Positions 10,668 to 19,672 of a DNA stretch of 39,817 bases are shown piece after piece (position 1 is the first letter of the stretch; each line of letters starts with the position of its first letter). This DNA is from Bacteroidales bacterium. GTDB taxonomy: Bacteria; Bacteroidota; Bacteroidia; Bacteroidales; ML635J-15. The notes below the pieces were generated by a model, which saw nothing but the letters and a program-made list of their open reading frames with translations, was not told where the DNA came from and did not search any database. The position numbers and the translations under genes were made by a program. Where the stretch lies: NCBI GenBank assembly GCA_017994175.1, contig JAGOLH010000027.1, forward strand, positions 1-39,817. The letters are read 5' to 3'.

Positions 10668-11263
10668 GCGAAACCTGGGATAACCGGTATAGTACAAGCA
10701 CATTTGTTTATGGTACTGAACCCAATGTTTTCTTTAAAGAGGTGGTACTGCAAAATACTCCCGGAAAAATTTTACTTCCCGCCGATGGCGAAGGGCGAAA
10801 CAGTGTTTATGCTGCAAGCATTGGATATGACGTCCACGCTTTCGATTTCAGTTTAGTGGCTATCGAAAAGGCAAGGCAACTTGCTACTGCAAGAAATGTT
10901 ACAGTCAAATACAAACATGCTGATTTTAATGTTGCAGATAAATTGTACCCCGACAATAGCTTTGACTATCTGGCACTTATTTATGCACATTTCCCTCCGG
11001 AAATTCGCAAATTGCACCACCACATGTTACTTCGCAAACTCAAACCAGGAGGTAAGCTTATATTTGAAGCGTTTTCGAAAAAACAAATGCCCCGCACTTC
11101 AGGAGGGCCTAAAAACGAAGAGCTTTTGTATTTAACCGATGACCTAAAACATGATTTCGGCTCACTTTCGAAGCTGTCGGTTACCGAAAACGAAATTTCT
11201 CTCAACGAAGGTGAGCTTCATAAGGGTGCTGCTGATGTAATTCGGATTCAAGGTGTGAAATAA
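10664..11263 (+). CDS. Class I SAM-dependent methyltransferase
   Basis: Rossmann-fold methyltransferase of 199 residues. The SAM-binding motif I is LLPADGEGRNSVYAASIGYD (about 37-56), followed by acidic HAFDFS at the end of beta strand 2, ADFNVADK near 85, and FDYLALIYAHFP for motif IV. These are features of the TehB/thiopurine-like group often called tellurite resistance methyltransferase-like. The motif I start LLPADGEGRN departs from the common LDLGCGEGRN: the usual Gly-Cys is replaced by Ala-Asp. Translation is probably coupled to the preceding SpoU methylase by the 4-nt overlap. The substrate is unknown; a small molecule is more likely than RNA or protein for this group, but that is inference. 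Confidence 0.85.
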   Translation: MSETWDNRYSTSTFVYGTEPNVFFKEVVLQNTPGKILLPADGEGRNSVYAASIGYDVHAFDFSLVAIEKARQLATARNVTVKYKHADFNVADKLYPDNSFDYLALIYAHFPPEIRKLHHHMLLRKLKPGGKLIFEAFSKKQMPRTSGGPKNEELLYLTDDLKHDFGSLSKLSVTENEISLNEGELHKGAADVIRIQGVK

Positions 11264-11333
11264 TGCAGCATATTTGAAAAAAAAGTTGTCTACGCAGCAT
11301 AAAATTTCAACAGGTAACATGAAAGTAATTACT

Positions 11334-11341
11334 TAATTTTG
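11334..11341 (+). promoter_or_regulatory. -7 element six bases ahead of the TSUP gene
   Basis: TAATTTTG is a full match to TAnnTTTG and ends only 5 nt before the ATG at 11347. If used, transcription would begin at or next to the start codon, giving a leaderless or nearly leaderless message. No TTTG -33 box is present at the right distance. Confidence 0.4.
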
Positions 11342-11346
11342 CAGCC

Positions 11347-12144
11347 ATGTTTATCGAAGGTTTAACAGCATGGGGGCTCGATGCTTGGATTATTATACTG
11401 ATCCTTGTTGTTTCGGGGTTTGTGGTGGGAGTAATCAATACGGTAGCCGGAAGCGGAACCGTAATCTCCTACTCATTATTTATGGCTCTGGGTATGCCCT
11501 CCCCTCTTGCCAACGGTACAGTGCGTTTAAGCGTGGTTATGCAAACGCTCACATCGTCGCTTAGTTTTTACAGAAATAAAAAACTTGACATAAAAAAGGG
11601 ATTGATCCTTGGGATCCCAATCGTAATCGGTTCAATTGCCGGGGCACAGATTGCTGCAAGTATCAATAAGGATCTTTTTGAAAAAATTGTCGGAATTTCG
11701 CTATTAATACTTTTATTCTTCATCTTCTATAACCCAGAAAAGTGGGTAAAAGGCTCTCTCGAAAAACAACAAAGAAAAGTTTCTGCCTGGCAGTATTTGG
11801 TTTATTTATTCATAGGCATTTATGGTGGGTTTCTTCATATCGGAGTTGGCATTTTTCTTTTGTCGGCTTTGGTTCTTCTTTCCGGGTACGATTTGGTAAG
11901 AGCGAATGCTCTAAAAGTATTTCTTGTTTTTCTTTATTCACCGGTTGCTTTAGCAATATTTATTATGAACGGGCAGGTCGAATTCCTATTAGGGTCTATT
12001 GTTGCGGTAGGTAATATTTTCGGTGGGTGGGTTGGATCTCGAATTGCTATTAAAAGAGGTTCTGGCTTTATCAGAATACTTCTTGTTATAATTATTGCAA
12101 TCTTCAGCGCCTATTTGCTGGGGTTGTGGGACTTGGTATTTTAA
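11347..12144 (+). CDS. TSUP/TauE-SafE family membrane permease
   Basis: Integral membrane protein (265 residues, about eight hydrophobic helices) of the 4-toluene sulfonate uptake/TauE-SafE family, which moves sulfite, sulfoacetate or other small organic anions. The two diagnostic repeats are visible: VGVINTVAGSGTVISYSLF near residues 27-45 and a second half with GIYGGFLHIGVGIFLLSAL near 157-175. The C-terminal part has GGWVGSRIAIKRGSGFIR. No sulfur-metabolism partner lies beside it, although a CysQ phosphatase gene is 7.5 kb downstream. The stop overlaps that of the convergent SpmAB-like gene. The substrate cannot be inferred. Confidence 0.9.
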   Translation: MFIEGLTAWGLDAWIIILILVVSGFVVGVINTVAGSGTVISYSLFMALGMPSPLANGTVRLSVVMQTLTSSLSFYRNKKLDIKKGLILGIPIVIGSIAGAQIAASINKDLFEKIVGISLLILLFFIFYNPEKWVKGSLEKQQRKVSAWQYLVYLFIGIYGGFLHIGVGIFLLSALVLLSGYDLVRANALKVFLVFLYSPVALAIFIMNGQVEFLLGSIVAVGNIFGGWVGSRIAIKRGSGFIRILLVIIIAIFSAYLLGLWDLVF

Positions 12145-13373
12145 TGAAAAAACAGGTATGCGACTACAATAGCTGCTATTATACCAGCAAAATCGGCAAT
12201 CAGTCCGCAAGTTAAAGCATAGCGGGTTTTTCTGATACTAACGGACCCAAAATATACGGCAAGAATGTAAAACGTAGTGTCGGTGGCCCCCTGAAATACG
12301 CAAGATAAACGTCCTACAAAAGAATCGGCTCCATACTGATTCATTGCATCCACCATTAAACCTCTGGCACCACTACCACTCAAGGGTTTCATTAAAGCAA
12401 CGGGTAATGAGGGAACAAAATCACTGTTTACTCCCATAGCTTCGAAAACCCATGCTATTCCATATATTATAAAATCCATCGCTCCTGATGCCCTGAAAAC
12501 ACCTATACCAACAAGTATGGCTATGAGGTATGGAATGATTTTAATTGCAGTACTGAACCCTTCTTTAGCTCCTTCGATAAAAGAATCGTAGACATTCACT
12601 TTTTTTCGCAAAGCCAATGCAATGAAGCTGATGATTATTGTGAATAAAATTAAGTTACCTGCAATCGATGATACCGTATTAATATTCTCTGATGATAAGG
12701 TAGAGAAATAGAAGATTATTGCGGCTATAAACACCGATAAGCATCCCAAATACAATAATATGGTTTTACTGAACAGGTTAATCTTCTGCACTACCGATAC
12801 AGCAATCAAACCCGCCAATGTACTTATAAAAGTAGTTATCAAAATAGGAATAAATATATCCGACGGGTCAGCGGCTCCCATCTGTGCACGGTATACCATT
12901 ATGCTGATAGGGATTATTGTCAGCCCCGAAGTATTCAAAACAAGAAACATTATCTGTGCATTCGATGCTGTATCTTTCCTTGGGTTAAGCTCCTGCAGCT
13001 CTGCCATGGCTTTCAGTCCCAGCGGTGTTGCAGCATTATCCAGCCCCAGCATATTGGCAGCCACATTCATAACCATTGATCCGTGCACCGGATGGTTTTT
13101 AGGTATTTCGGGAAATATCTTGTTAAAAAACGGGCCGATAAGCCTCGCCAAAATTCTGATTGCACCGCCGTTCTCCCCTATCTTCATAATTCCCAGCCAT
13201 AAAGTCATTACACCGGTTAAACCAAGTGATAGCTCAAATCCCAGTTTGGCCATATCGAAAGTGCTGTTCATAATTGAGGTAAAAACTACCGTATCTCCAA
13301 AAAACAGAAGTTTTACCAATGCAACAACAAAAGCAATAATAAAAAAAGCAATCCAGATGTAATTCAGTACCAT
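12141..13373 (-). CDS. Fused SpmA-SpmB-type nucleoside-recognition membrane protein
   Basis: A polytopic membrane protein of 410 residues built of two Gate (nucleoside recognition) domains, equivalent to SpmA (N-terminal half) fused to SpmB (C-terminal half). SpmA-like motifs are GVMTLWLGIMKIGENGG, HPVHGSMVMNVAANMLGLDNAATPLG and LVLNTSGLTIIPI. SpmB-like motifs are GAKEGFSTAIKIIPYLIAIL and MKPLSGSGARGLMVD, followed by VFQGATDTTFYILAVYFGSV. In sporulating Bacillota, SpmA and SpmB contribute to spore-core dehydration; in non-sporulating Bacteroidota a one-chain version is common and its function is unknown, probably transport. It is convergent with the TSUP gene, sharing the TTAA at 12141-12144. 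Confidence 0.9.
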   Translation of the reverse strand: MVLNYIWIAFFIIAFVVALVKLLFFGDTVVFTSIMNSTFDMAKLGFELSLGLTGVMTLWLGIMKIGENGGAIRILARLIGPFFNKIFPEIPKNHPVHGSMVMNVAANMLGLDNAATPLGLKAMAELQELNPRKDTASNAQIMFLVLNTSGLTIIPISIMVYRAQMGAADPSDIFIPILITTFISTLAGLIAVSVVQKINLFSKTILLYLGCLSVFIAAIIFYFSTLSSENINTVSSIAGNLILFTIIISFIALALRKKVNVYDSFIEGAKEGFSTAIKIIPYLIAILVGIGVFRASGAMDFIIYGIAWVFEAMGVNSDFVPSLPVALMKPLSGSGARGLMVDAMNQYGADSFVGRLSCVFQGATDTTFYILAVYFGSVSIRKTRYALTCGLIADFAGIIAAIVVAYLFFH

Positions 13374-13471
13374 ACCATGAATTATCTACCATAAAAATAG
13401 AGCTTTGTTTTAGCTGACAAAGAATACACGATGAAATAGTATCAACAAACTAATTAACAGCAGCTGTCAAA

Positions 13472-14671
13472 TTATTTACAATACTGTTGTAATAAGAATT
13501 CCGCTTCGGGGTGACCCAAATGCGCCGCCTTGTGCCAGTAGTAGCATGCTTTTGCGTTATCATCAAGCCGGTGTTTGCACCATCCCAGCGAAATGTATGT
13601 GTCTGCATTCCTTGGGTTCAGGTCAAGAGCCATAAGGTAGTCGCTTACCGCACCGGTATAGTTTGTCAAATTTGAATAGGTCTCTGCGCGTAATAAAAAA
13701 TACAACTCATTACCGGAATTCATGGCGATAAGTTTTGACAACACATCTACGGCTTCGGAATTGATTCCGGCATTCAATAAAACAACAGAAAGTTTATACC
13801 ATACCTCTTCATGATCTTCGAAGAAGCGCAGATAATACCTCAAATCGCTGATTGCCTGTTCATAAATCTGAGCATTATTACTGGCTACCGCACGTTGTAA
13901 ATAATAATCTATTTCGTATGGGTTCAATTCAATAACGTCAGAAATATCGATAACTGCCTTGATATATTCATTCATAGCTGAAAATACTTCTGCCCTGCGC
14001 AACAATAACTCATATGACAGTGTATCTTTTAAAATCCCGTTTACCTTTTTCAGTGCTTCTTTATATTGCTTCAGTTCAATGAGGGCGTCTGTCTTCATCA
14101 ACTCTGCCATGTAAGTATAACGCGAATTGGAGAAACTGTTATTATCATGCAGTACTTCAGTAAATTCCTTCTGTTTCAACAAATATTCAAGTTCTGCAAG
14201 TACCAGTTTCTCTGAATCAGGTTCAAAACCCCTCCAAAATTCACTCCATTCCTTCGATGCAAAAATGTACCTGAAACATGTATCCGCTTTAACATCTGCA
14301 ATATTAAAAACTTCTGGAAGTGTCAGGAACTCCTTCAGCTCATTAATCGCTGCCTCAACATCATTGACAAGTGCAAGGCAACGGGCCATATTCAGACGGG
14401 CCGTCGCCTGATCATACGGTATTAGCAATGCATACATACGTTGAGATTTCAAATAGTTTCCGGTTTTAAAATACAGTCCGGCATTCAGTCTGATAAATAC
14501 AGCATCTTCCGGGAAAATACCGACAAGAGAGTCGGACAATGCAAGAGCAGCAGATGTATGCCCCTTTTCAAAATCCGATAAAACCCTGAAATAATAATCT
14601 GCTTTGCTTTGACCAAAGGATGCATTCAAACTTATCAATAACAATATTGTAGAAATTATCAGCTTCATCAT
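13472..14671 (-). CDS. Exported TPR-repeat protein
   Basis: A 399-residue protein with a clear signal peptide (MMKLIISTILLLISLNASFGQ) and TPR-like helical repeats over almost all the rest. Recognisable units include NAGLYFKTGNYLKSQRMYAL near residue 64, LLRRAEVFSAMNEYIKAVID near 230, and the last two units with LLRAETYSNLTNYTGAVSDY and YISLGWCKHRLDDNAKACYY. The ending HKAAHLGHPEAEFLLQQYCK resembles Sel1/TPR tails. The start codon overlaps the stop of the upstream gene (ATGA at 14668-14671), so the two are translationally coupled. The TPR protein may therefore help the export, anchoring or folding of the large secreted neighbour, but this is only suggested by linkage. Confidence 0.82.
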   Translation of the reverse strand: MMKLIISTILLLISLNASFGQSKADYYFRVLSDFEKGHTSAALALSDSLVGIFPEDAVFIRLNAGLYFKTGNYLKSQRMYALLIPYDQATARLNMARCLALVNDVEAAINELKEFLTLPEVFNIADVKADTCFRYIFASKEWSEFWRGFEPDSEKLVLAELEYLLKQKEFTEVLHDNNSFSNSRYTYMAELMKTDALIELKQYKEALKKVNGILKDTLSYELLLRRAEVFSAMNEYIKAVIDISDVIELNPYEIDYYLQRAVASNNAQIYEQAISDLRYYLRFFEDHEEVWYKLSVVLLNAGINSEAVDVLSKLIAMNSGNELYFLLRAETYSNLTNYTGAVSDYLMALDLNPRNADTYISLGWCKHRLDDNAKACYYWHKAAHLGHPEAEFLLQQYCK

Positions 14672-17280
14672 TCAGAGGTGGAGTTCACATCCGTGGCCGT
14701 TATCACATGAATAAAGCCTGCAAGATGCCTGATATTCAATCCTGTAAGTCTCTGTTCATATACATCGCAAACGTAAAAATACACGCCATCGCTTACTATC
14801 CGGTTGTTTTTAAAATATCGGCCATCCCAGCGAATTTCAGGGTCGGTAGTTTCGAAAACGACAATTCCCCATCGGTTCTGGATTGTCATTCTTATTTCTT
14901 CAACAAAATAATAGGGTTTTACCGGAGTATAATAGTCATTAATTCCATCTCCATTCGGCGTAAAAATATTGGGTAAAATATAATAAGTGCAGTTGTCGAG
15001 GCATACTCTGTTCGAGGGTAAACTTTTATTTCCAAAAGAATCGACAGCAACCACTGTATAGCACCCTGCCATGGTTTCATCGGGAAAATGTCGGAAGAAT
15101 GCCGTATCATGATTTGCACTGGAATAGACCTTATTCTCAATACCATCAAGAACTGGAGAATAATACACTTCGAAGTAAGCAACATCAATCAGGCAGCTAT
15201 CTGGTATGAACCAGCTAAGCCGGTTAAACAGGCTGTCGCAAACACTCACTGCAGTAAGAACGGGAGGACACGGAGGCACCGTATCGATAGGCGTACCGCA
15301 ATTTTCCTGCGACAGGTTAATAATTGGGTTAACGAATCCCGGTATGCCATACGACCCTTTGCTGCGAACAAAATAACAGTATTGTGTGCCATTATCGAGT
15401 TGTGTATCGCGGTAATAATCATTCCCGGTAATATCAAGTGAATCGAAAAGCATGGTTTCTGGACTTTGTTTGTACACGGTGTATTCTGTATTAACCCATG
15501 GAATATTTTTATCGAAATGCAATACCAAAGCATTGTCGTCCGATTCGATGCGCAAGAAAACAGAACTGGCAATATGTGGTGTTCCTATGAGAAAGCGGTT
15601 ACCTTCCTCATCATTGTAGAACTCTATCCTGTATGAGTACGGGTTTTCCAAAGTATTAAGCAAACTGTCATAATAAATAGTATCATTTATCCCAGCCAGC
15701 GAATCAATACGTTCAAGGTTTTCACCAAAGAGACCTTCCGACCTGTATATCAAATACTTATAAGGACCTGGAGCTGCAATGGCATCAAATTCTGTAGGTT
15801 TTGACCATGCCAGATATATTCTGCCTTCATCAACGCTGGTTTCCAGTACACTAACATTTGTAATTGTGGGAATACCTCTAACCAACTGTGTACAAACTTC
15901 TTCGGAGGCATAGCCCTCGATTCCGTCAGGAAAAACGGGTGTAATAATATAACAGTACACAAATCCCTGCGAAAGTCCTACCCCGTCATTATCATCAATA
16001 TAAGTTGTTGTAGTATGTCCTGCAACTGTTTTTACCAGGGTATAACCTGTTTCTTCGGGAACTCCCACTTCGCAGGAGTCTGGTACAAATCCTGAGGGAT
16101 TGATTCTCCTGTACACATTATACCCGGTTACATTGTAACATGCATCCGGAGTCCAGCTAAGTGTAATAAAATCGTTACCTGACGAAATGTTCACATTTTC
16201 CACTGCCGGTCCAACGACATATATGCTGATGTTTTTAATGTACACCAAATGCACTTCGCTGTTATCATCCTCAGCTTTAATATTTACGATATAGGGCTGC
16301 CTACGTACATGTTCACACACAGTCTGCCATGTAAACAAACCGGTTGCTGTTCCATTTCCGGTATATTCCGATTCAATTATTGCAGCACCTTCTGTCATGA
16401 TAAAAGGGCCCCCATTGGCTGTAATTGACAAAGAATCGCCATCATCATCAGTCACTGTGAAAGGCATTTCTAGTTTGGTTCCTGCCAGTATACAAATAAC
16501 TTCCTGAGCATTAATTTGCGGTGCATGATTATCAGTGTCATATACCTCTATTTGCATATCACGAATGATTTCCCCAATCTTAATTCCTTTACGCCATTCT
16601 TCAATAATCATGGCAATATTATACACACCCGTATACATTGGTGTATTCCATACAAGATCACCGGTAAGCTCATTCATCGTCAGCGAGTTACTGGCTTCGG
16701 GGAAGGTATACCCTTCGATTGGCTCACCATTTTCGCCACGACAGATTGTGAGCTTATAGGCCAGGCTATCGCCATCAGGGTCGAATGCCCCTGGATTGTG
16801 AATAAATAGCTGCCCGACTGCTGCCTTATCGACAGGAGGCTGAGTGAGAACTGGTGTACTGTTTGAACCCAAAGCTGCATTGATTTGCATAGTGGTTGAA
16901 ATTGCAAATAGTGTATTCACTGAATTGGGTATGTTTTCAACGCCAAAATTTCTGTTTGGGTCTTCTACCACTAAAGTATATATTCCGGGGCCCGGATATG
17001 TGTGAACACCTACATAACGGTTTCGTTTGTAATAGTCGGGCAAAAACACTTCTTCAACGCGGGGAAGAATATCGCCTGTATTGTCTCCCCATAATATTTC
17101 GAGTTGAGGACGGTCGGCAGTATTACCCGGACCGGTAGCAGTATAGGTGATTATAGTAACTTCAAATGTAAGATCGGTAAGCTGCCTGTAAGTAATTTCG
17201 CCGGCACGGTTGTGCGTTGCAAAAGCGTTGGTTACGGCAATGCATACAATTAACAGTATGGAATAAATGGTTTTCATCAT
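14668..17280 (-). CDS. Large secreted protein with gliding-motility (CHU_C, type B) C-terminal domain
   Basis: Probable T9SS cargo of 870 residues. The start at 17280 is preferred: it begins a signal peptide (MMKTIYSILLIVCIAVTNAFA, then THNRAGEITY) and lies just downstream of a TAACTTTG promoter element. An ATG at 17316 would add 12 residues and sits upstream of the expected transcript start. After the THNRAGEITYRQL opening come Ig/cadherin-like segments (NTPVLTQ.. region near 150-360), then fibronectin type III-like modules with Tyr-Asn-Val-Tyr signatures (about 365-760). The last 100 residues hold the CHU_C signature PNIFTPNGDGINDYYTP. This type B tail is a T9SS sorting signal, differing from the type A tail on the C25 protease. 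No catalytic domain is seen, so adhesion or a surface structural role is likely. Confidence 0.85.
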   Translation of the reverse strand: MMKTIYSILLIVCIAVTNAFATHNRAGEITYRQLTDLTFEVTIITYTATGPGNTADRPQLEILWGDNTGDILPRVEEVFLPDYYKRNRYVGVHTYPGPGIYTLVVEDPNRNFGVENIPNSVNTLFAISTTMQINAALGSNSTPVLTQPPVDKAAVGQLFIHNPGAFDPDGDSLAYKLTICRGENGEPIEGYTFPEASNSLTMNELTGDLVWNTPMYTGVYNIAMIIEEWRKGIKIGEIIRDMQIEVYDTDNHAPQINAQEVICILAGTKLEMPFTVTDDDGDSLSITANGGPFIMTEGAAIIESEYTGNGTATGLFTWQTVCEHVRRQPYIVNIKAEDDNSEVHLVYIKNISIYVVGPAVENVNISSGNDFITLSWTPDACYNVTGYNVYRRINPSGFVPDSCEVGVPEETGYTLVKTVAGHTTTTYIDDNDGVGLSQGFVYCYIITPVFPDGIEGYASEEVCTQLVRGIPTITNVSVLETSVDEGRIYLAWSKPTEFDAIAAPGPYKYLIYRSEGLFGENLERIDSLAGINDTIYYDSLLNTLENPYSYRIEFYNDEEGNRFLIGTPHIASSVFLRIESDDNALVLHFDKNIPWVNTEYTVYKQSPETMLFDSLDITGNDYYRDTQLDNGTQYCYFVRSKGSYGIPGFVNPIINLSQENCGTPIDTVPPCPPVLTAVSVCDSLFNRLSWFIPDSCLIDVAYFEVYYSPVLDGIENKVYSSANHDTAFFRHFPDETMAGCYTVVAVDSFGNKSLPSNRVCLDNCTYYILPNIFTPNGDGINDYYTPVKPYYFVEEIRMTIQNRWGIVVFETTDPEIRWDGRYFKNNRIVSDGVYFYVCDVYEQRLTGLNIRHLAGFIHVITATDVNSTSE

Positions 17281-17292
17281 ACTTATAACCTT

Positions 17293-17300
17293 CAAAGTTA
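17293..17300 (-). promoter_or_regulatory. -7 element for the large secreted protein gene
   Basis: On the minus strand TAACTTTG matches TAnnTTTG and ends 12 nt before the ATG at 17280. It lies inside the longest possible reading frame, which argues for the shorter start. No -33 box is evident. Confidence 0.4.
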
Positions 17301-17511
17301 CAACATATTTTGCCATATATCCGAATTATTTACCGAGCAACGCAAAATTTACGGAATTTAATCCTATAGAATTTTCAATTTTTCGAAACGTTATCATCTT
17401 AGACCGCTGTTTATTTGGACAGGTAAAATTTTGTGTTTCCAACAGTACCATTTATTTATTAATTCTTTTTTTTTTGTAATTTTAACAACAATAACAAAAC
17501 AACTCGCTGCC

Positions 17512-18780
17512 ATGACAAAAATTTCTATTCTCATTCCGATACTTGTTTGCTGCTGGTTTTCTGTCCAATCGCAAAGTTTTGATTACTCCATCACGTTTTC
17601 TGCATCAGGAGAAACTTCACTTGTTGAAACTGTTACTGTGCAAAATATGACACAATGTACCGAAGAAACACTGAGTGGTTCTTCAACCCTGCATCTCGTG
17701 TATTCGAGCAGTATTGGTGAGATTGATCAGAATAACGGTTTTTTTGTTTACCCCAATCCAACTACAGACCAATGTATTATCAGTTTCCCTGTATTTGAAT
17801 CAGGATTGGTGCAGGTGAAACTATCGGAAATCTCAGGTAAGGTACTCTACAATGATGAATTTCAAATGCAAGCCGGAAACAATAAAATGATTGTAACTGG
17901 TTTAGGTTTCGGTATTTTATTGTTGCAGATTAAAACTACACAAACGACATTCACAAAAAAAATCATCGGAAGTGCTGACGAGAATGTTGCTCCTTCTGTT
18001 AATGTTGAGTTTTTAGAAAATTCGGGTATTATTAAATCTTCGCAAACCAAAGAGATTGTTGATATGGATTATAATCCCGGTGACATTTTGCTATTCAAAG
18101 GGGTTTCAGGCAATTATTCAAATTTTATAACACTTGTCGCTACGGAATCGACGCTTGTGACGTTTCATTTTAATGATGCAACCGACGGTGATAACAATCA
18201 TTACGCAACGGTAGTTATCGGTGAGCAAACATGGATGGCCGAAAACCTCAGAACCACAACTTTTATTGATGGCTCTCCCATACCAAAAATGGAGGATCCT
18301 ACCGAATGGGCACAAGCTTCCGGACCGGCATTTTGCTGGCAGGAAAACGACTCATTGACTTATGCCGAATCGTTTGGAGCACTTTATAATTGGTTTACGG
18401 TTAGCAATTCGGGGAAAGACGCAATGAGTATTTGCCCTTTGGGTTGGCACGTATCTACGGAAGACGACTGGGTTACATTGGGCGAGTTTCTGGGAGGCAA
18501 CCCTATTGCAGGAGGTAAGCTTAAAACTTTCTGTGGTGAATTCTGGAGTGAACCCAACGAAGGTGCCACCAATATAAGCGGTGCGAGCATCAAGGGTACA
18601 GGGTTACGAACTATTTCTGGCGTTTTCGGAGATACAATGTATCAATCCTACTTCTGGACGCCAAAACAATATCTGCCTGAAAACGCCAGATTCATTAATG
18701 TGAGCTATATTACATCAGAATTGAATTTTTACGATATCGTATTAACCTATGGATTTTCAGTTCGTTGTGTAAAAGACTGA
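17512..18780 (+). CDS. FISUMP-domain secreted protein with internal sorting-domain-like segment
   Basis: A 423-residue exported protein starting at MTKISILIPILVCCWFSVQSQ, a signal peptide; the frame extends 81 nt upstream to another ATG, but those extra residues are not signal-like and cross a T-run. Residues about 85-165 resemble a T9SS type A sorting domain (FFVYPNPTTDQ, then SEISGKVLYN, ending in FTKKIIGS). The C-terminal 200 residues are a FISUMP domain (Fibrobacter succinogenes major paralogous domain), with VVIGEQTWMAENLR, ALYNWFTV, CPLGWHVSTEDDW, GGKLK and FWTPKQ. Sorting domains normally sit at the extreme C-terminus, so the middle position is unusual, though I believe related FISUMP proteins in Bacteroidales share it. 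The function is unknown, perhaps surface carbohydrate or matrix binding. Neighbour genes on the strand are unrelated housekeeping functions. Confidence 0.8.
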   Translation: MTKISILIPILVCCWFSVQSQSFDYSITFSASGETSLVETVTVQNMTQCTEETLSGSSTLHLVYSSSIGEIDQNNGFFVYPNPTTDQCIISFPVFESGLVQVKLSEISGKVLYNDEFQMQAGNNKMIVTGLGFGILLLQIKTTQTTFTKKIIGSADENVAPSVNVEFLENSGIIKSSQTKEIVDMDYNPGDILLFKGVSGNYSNFITLVATESTLVTFHFNDATDGDNNHYATVVIGEQTWMAENLRTTTFIDGSPIPKMEDPTEWAQASGPAFCWQENDSLTYAESFGALYNWFTVSNSGKDAMSICPLGWHVSTEDDWVTLGEFLGGNPIAGGKLKTFCGEFWSEPNEGATNISGASIKGTGLRTISGVFGDTMYQSYFWTPKQYLPENARFINVSYITSELNFYDIVLTYGFSVRCVKD

Positions 18781-18795
18781 TTACCCACTTATTGT

Positions 18796-18814
18796 AAGTA
18801 GATTCCTACTTTTT
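18796..18814 (+). terminator. Weak hairpin after the FISUMP gene
   Basis: AAGTAG and CTACTT form a 6-bp stem around an ATTC loop, followed by TTT. The stem is AT-rich, so this is only a tentative terminator for the gene ending at 18780. Confidence 0.25.
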
Positions 18815-18898
18815 ACCAATCATTTGGAATTTTAAAATTTCAAAATTTGGGGACGATAATGCAGTAATTTTTATAATTTTAACGAAATTTTTCACGCA

Positions 18899-19672
18899 AT
18901 GAATAAGATTGTATTAATAACAGGGGCTACTGCAGGAATAGGGAAGGCAACAGCAGAACTCCTAGGAAAGAATGGCTACAGGATTATTATCACCGGACGC
19001 CGGCAAAGCAAACTCAGTGAGCTGCAGGATACCCTCAAACTGAAGCATAATTGCAGTATCATCAGCCTGTGTTTTGATATACGCAACCGCAAAGAAGTGG
19101 ATAATGCTATCGATAGTCTCCCAACGGAATGGAAAGATATTAGTATTCTGGTAAATAATGCCGGACTTGCAGCAGGTTTCAGCCCATTTCAGGATTGCGA
19201 GATCAGCGACTGGGAAAGAATGATTGATACCAACGTAAAAGGCTTACTCTATATAAGCAAAAAAGTTATACCCCTTATTATAGCTCAGGGAAGCGGCCAC
19301 ATTGTGAATATTGGATCCATTGCAGGTCGAGAAGTATATCCAAACGGCAATGTATATAACGCCACAAAACATGCTGTGGATGCCCTGTCGAAAGCAATGC
19401 GCATCGATTTGCTCAAGCACAATATTAAAGTTACTCAGATTGCTCCGGGTCTTGCAGAAACTGAATTTTCCGAGGTTCGTTTTCATGGTGATAAACAAAG
19501 GGCAAAAGAGGTATATAAAGGTTTTGAACCTCTTCATGCCGAAGATATTGCCGATGCTATTCATTATGCAATAACCCGTCCTGTGCATGTCAACATCAAC
19601 GATATGCTTATTGTTCCAAGTGCTCAGGCCAATGCTTACAATATCAATAAGATTATCGAAGAAGAATGGTAA
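18899..19672 (+). CDS. Short-chain dehydrogenase/reductase (YdfG-like)
   Basis: NAD(P)-dependent classical SDR of 257 residues. The cofactor motif is TGATAGIGKA (residues 7-16), a basic GRRQSK follows strand 2 and suggests NADP preference, and LVNNAG lies near 88-93. The catalytic Ser140 (NIGSIAG), Tyr153 and Lys157 (YNATK) are in place. The overall pattern, including the tail VPSAQANAYNINKI, is like YdfG, a broad NADP-dependent 3-hydroxy acid (serine, L-allo-threonine) dehydrogenase; that specificity is inferred only from family likeness. The gene overlaps the following cysQ by 7 nt, so the two should be translated from one mRNA although their chemistry is not obviously linked. Confidence 0.92.
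   Translation: MNKIVLITGATAGIGKATAELLGKNGYRIIITGRRQSKLSELQDTLKLKHNCSIISLCFDIRNRKEVDNAIDSLPTEWKDISILVNNAGLAAGFSPFQDCEISDWERMIDTNVKGLLYISKKVIPLIIAQGSGHIVNIGSIAGREVYPNGNVYNATKHAVDALSKAMRIDLLKHNIKVTQIAPGLAETEFSEVRFHGDKQRAKEVYKGFEPLHAEDIADAIHYAITRPVHVNINDMLIVPSAQANAYNINKIIEEEW

Noticed and set aside
12760..13362. A 200-codon plus-strand frame opposite the SpmAB-like gene
   Set aside because: The minus strand encodes conserved Gate-domain motifs; the plus frame is a hydrophobic mirror of a membrane protein.
17466..17475. T10 homopolymer upstream of the FISUMP gene as a promoter-spacer phase switch
   Set aside because: It is not placed between recognisable -33 and -7 boxes, and AT-rich gaps yield such runs by chance.
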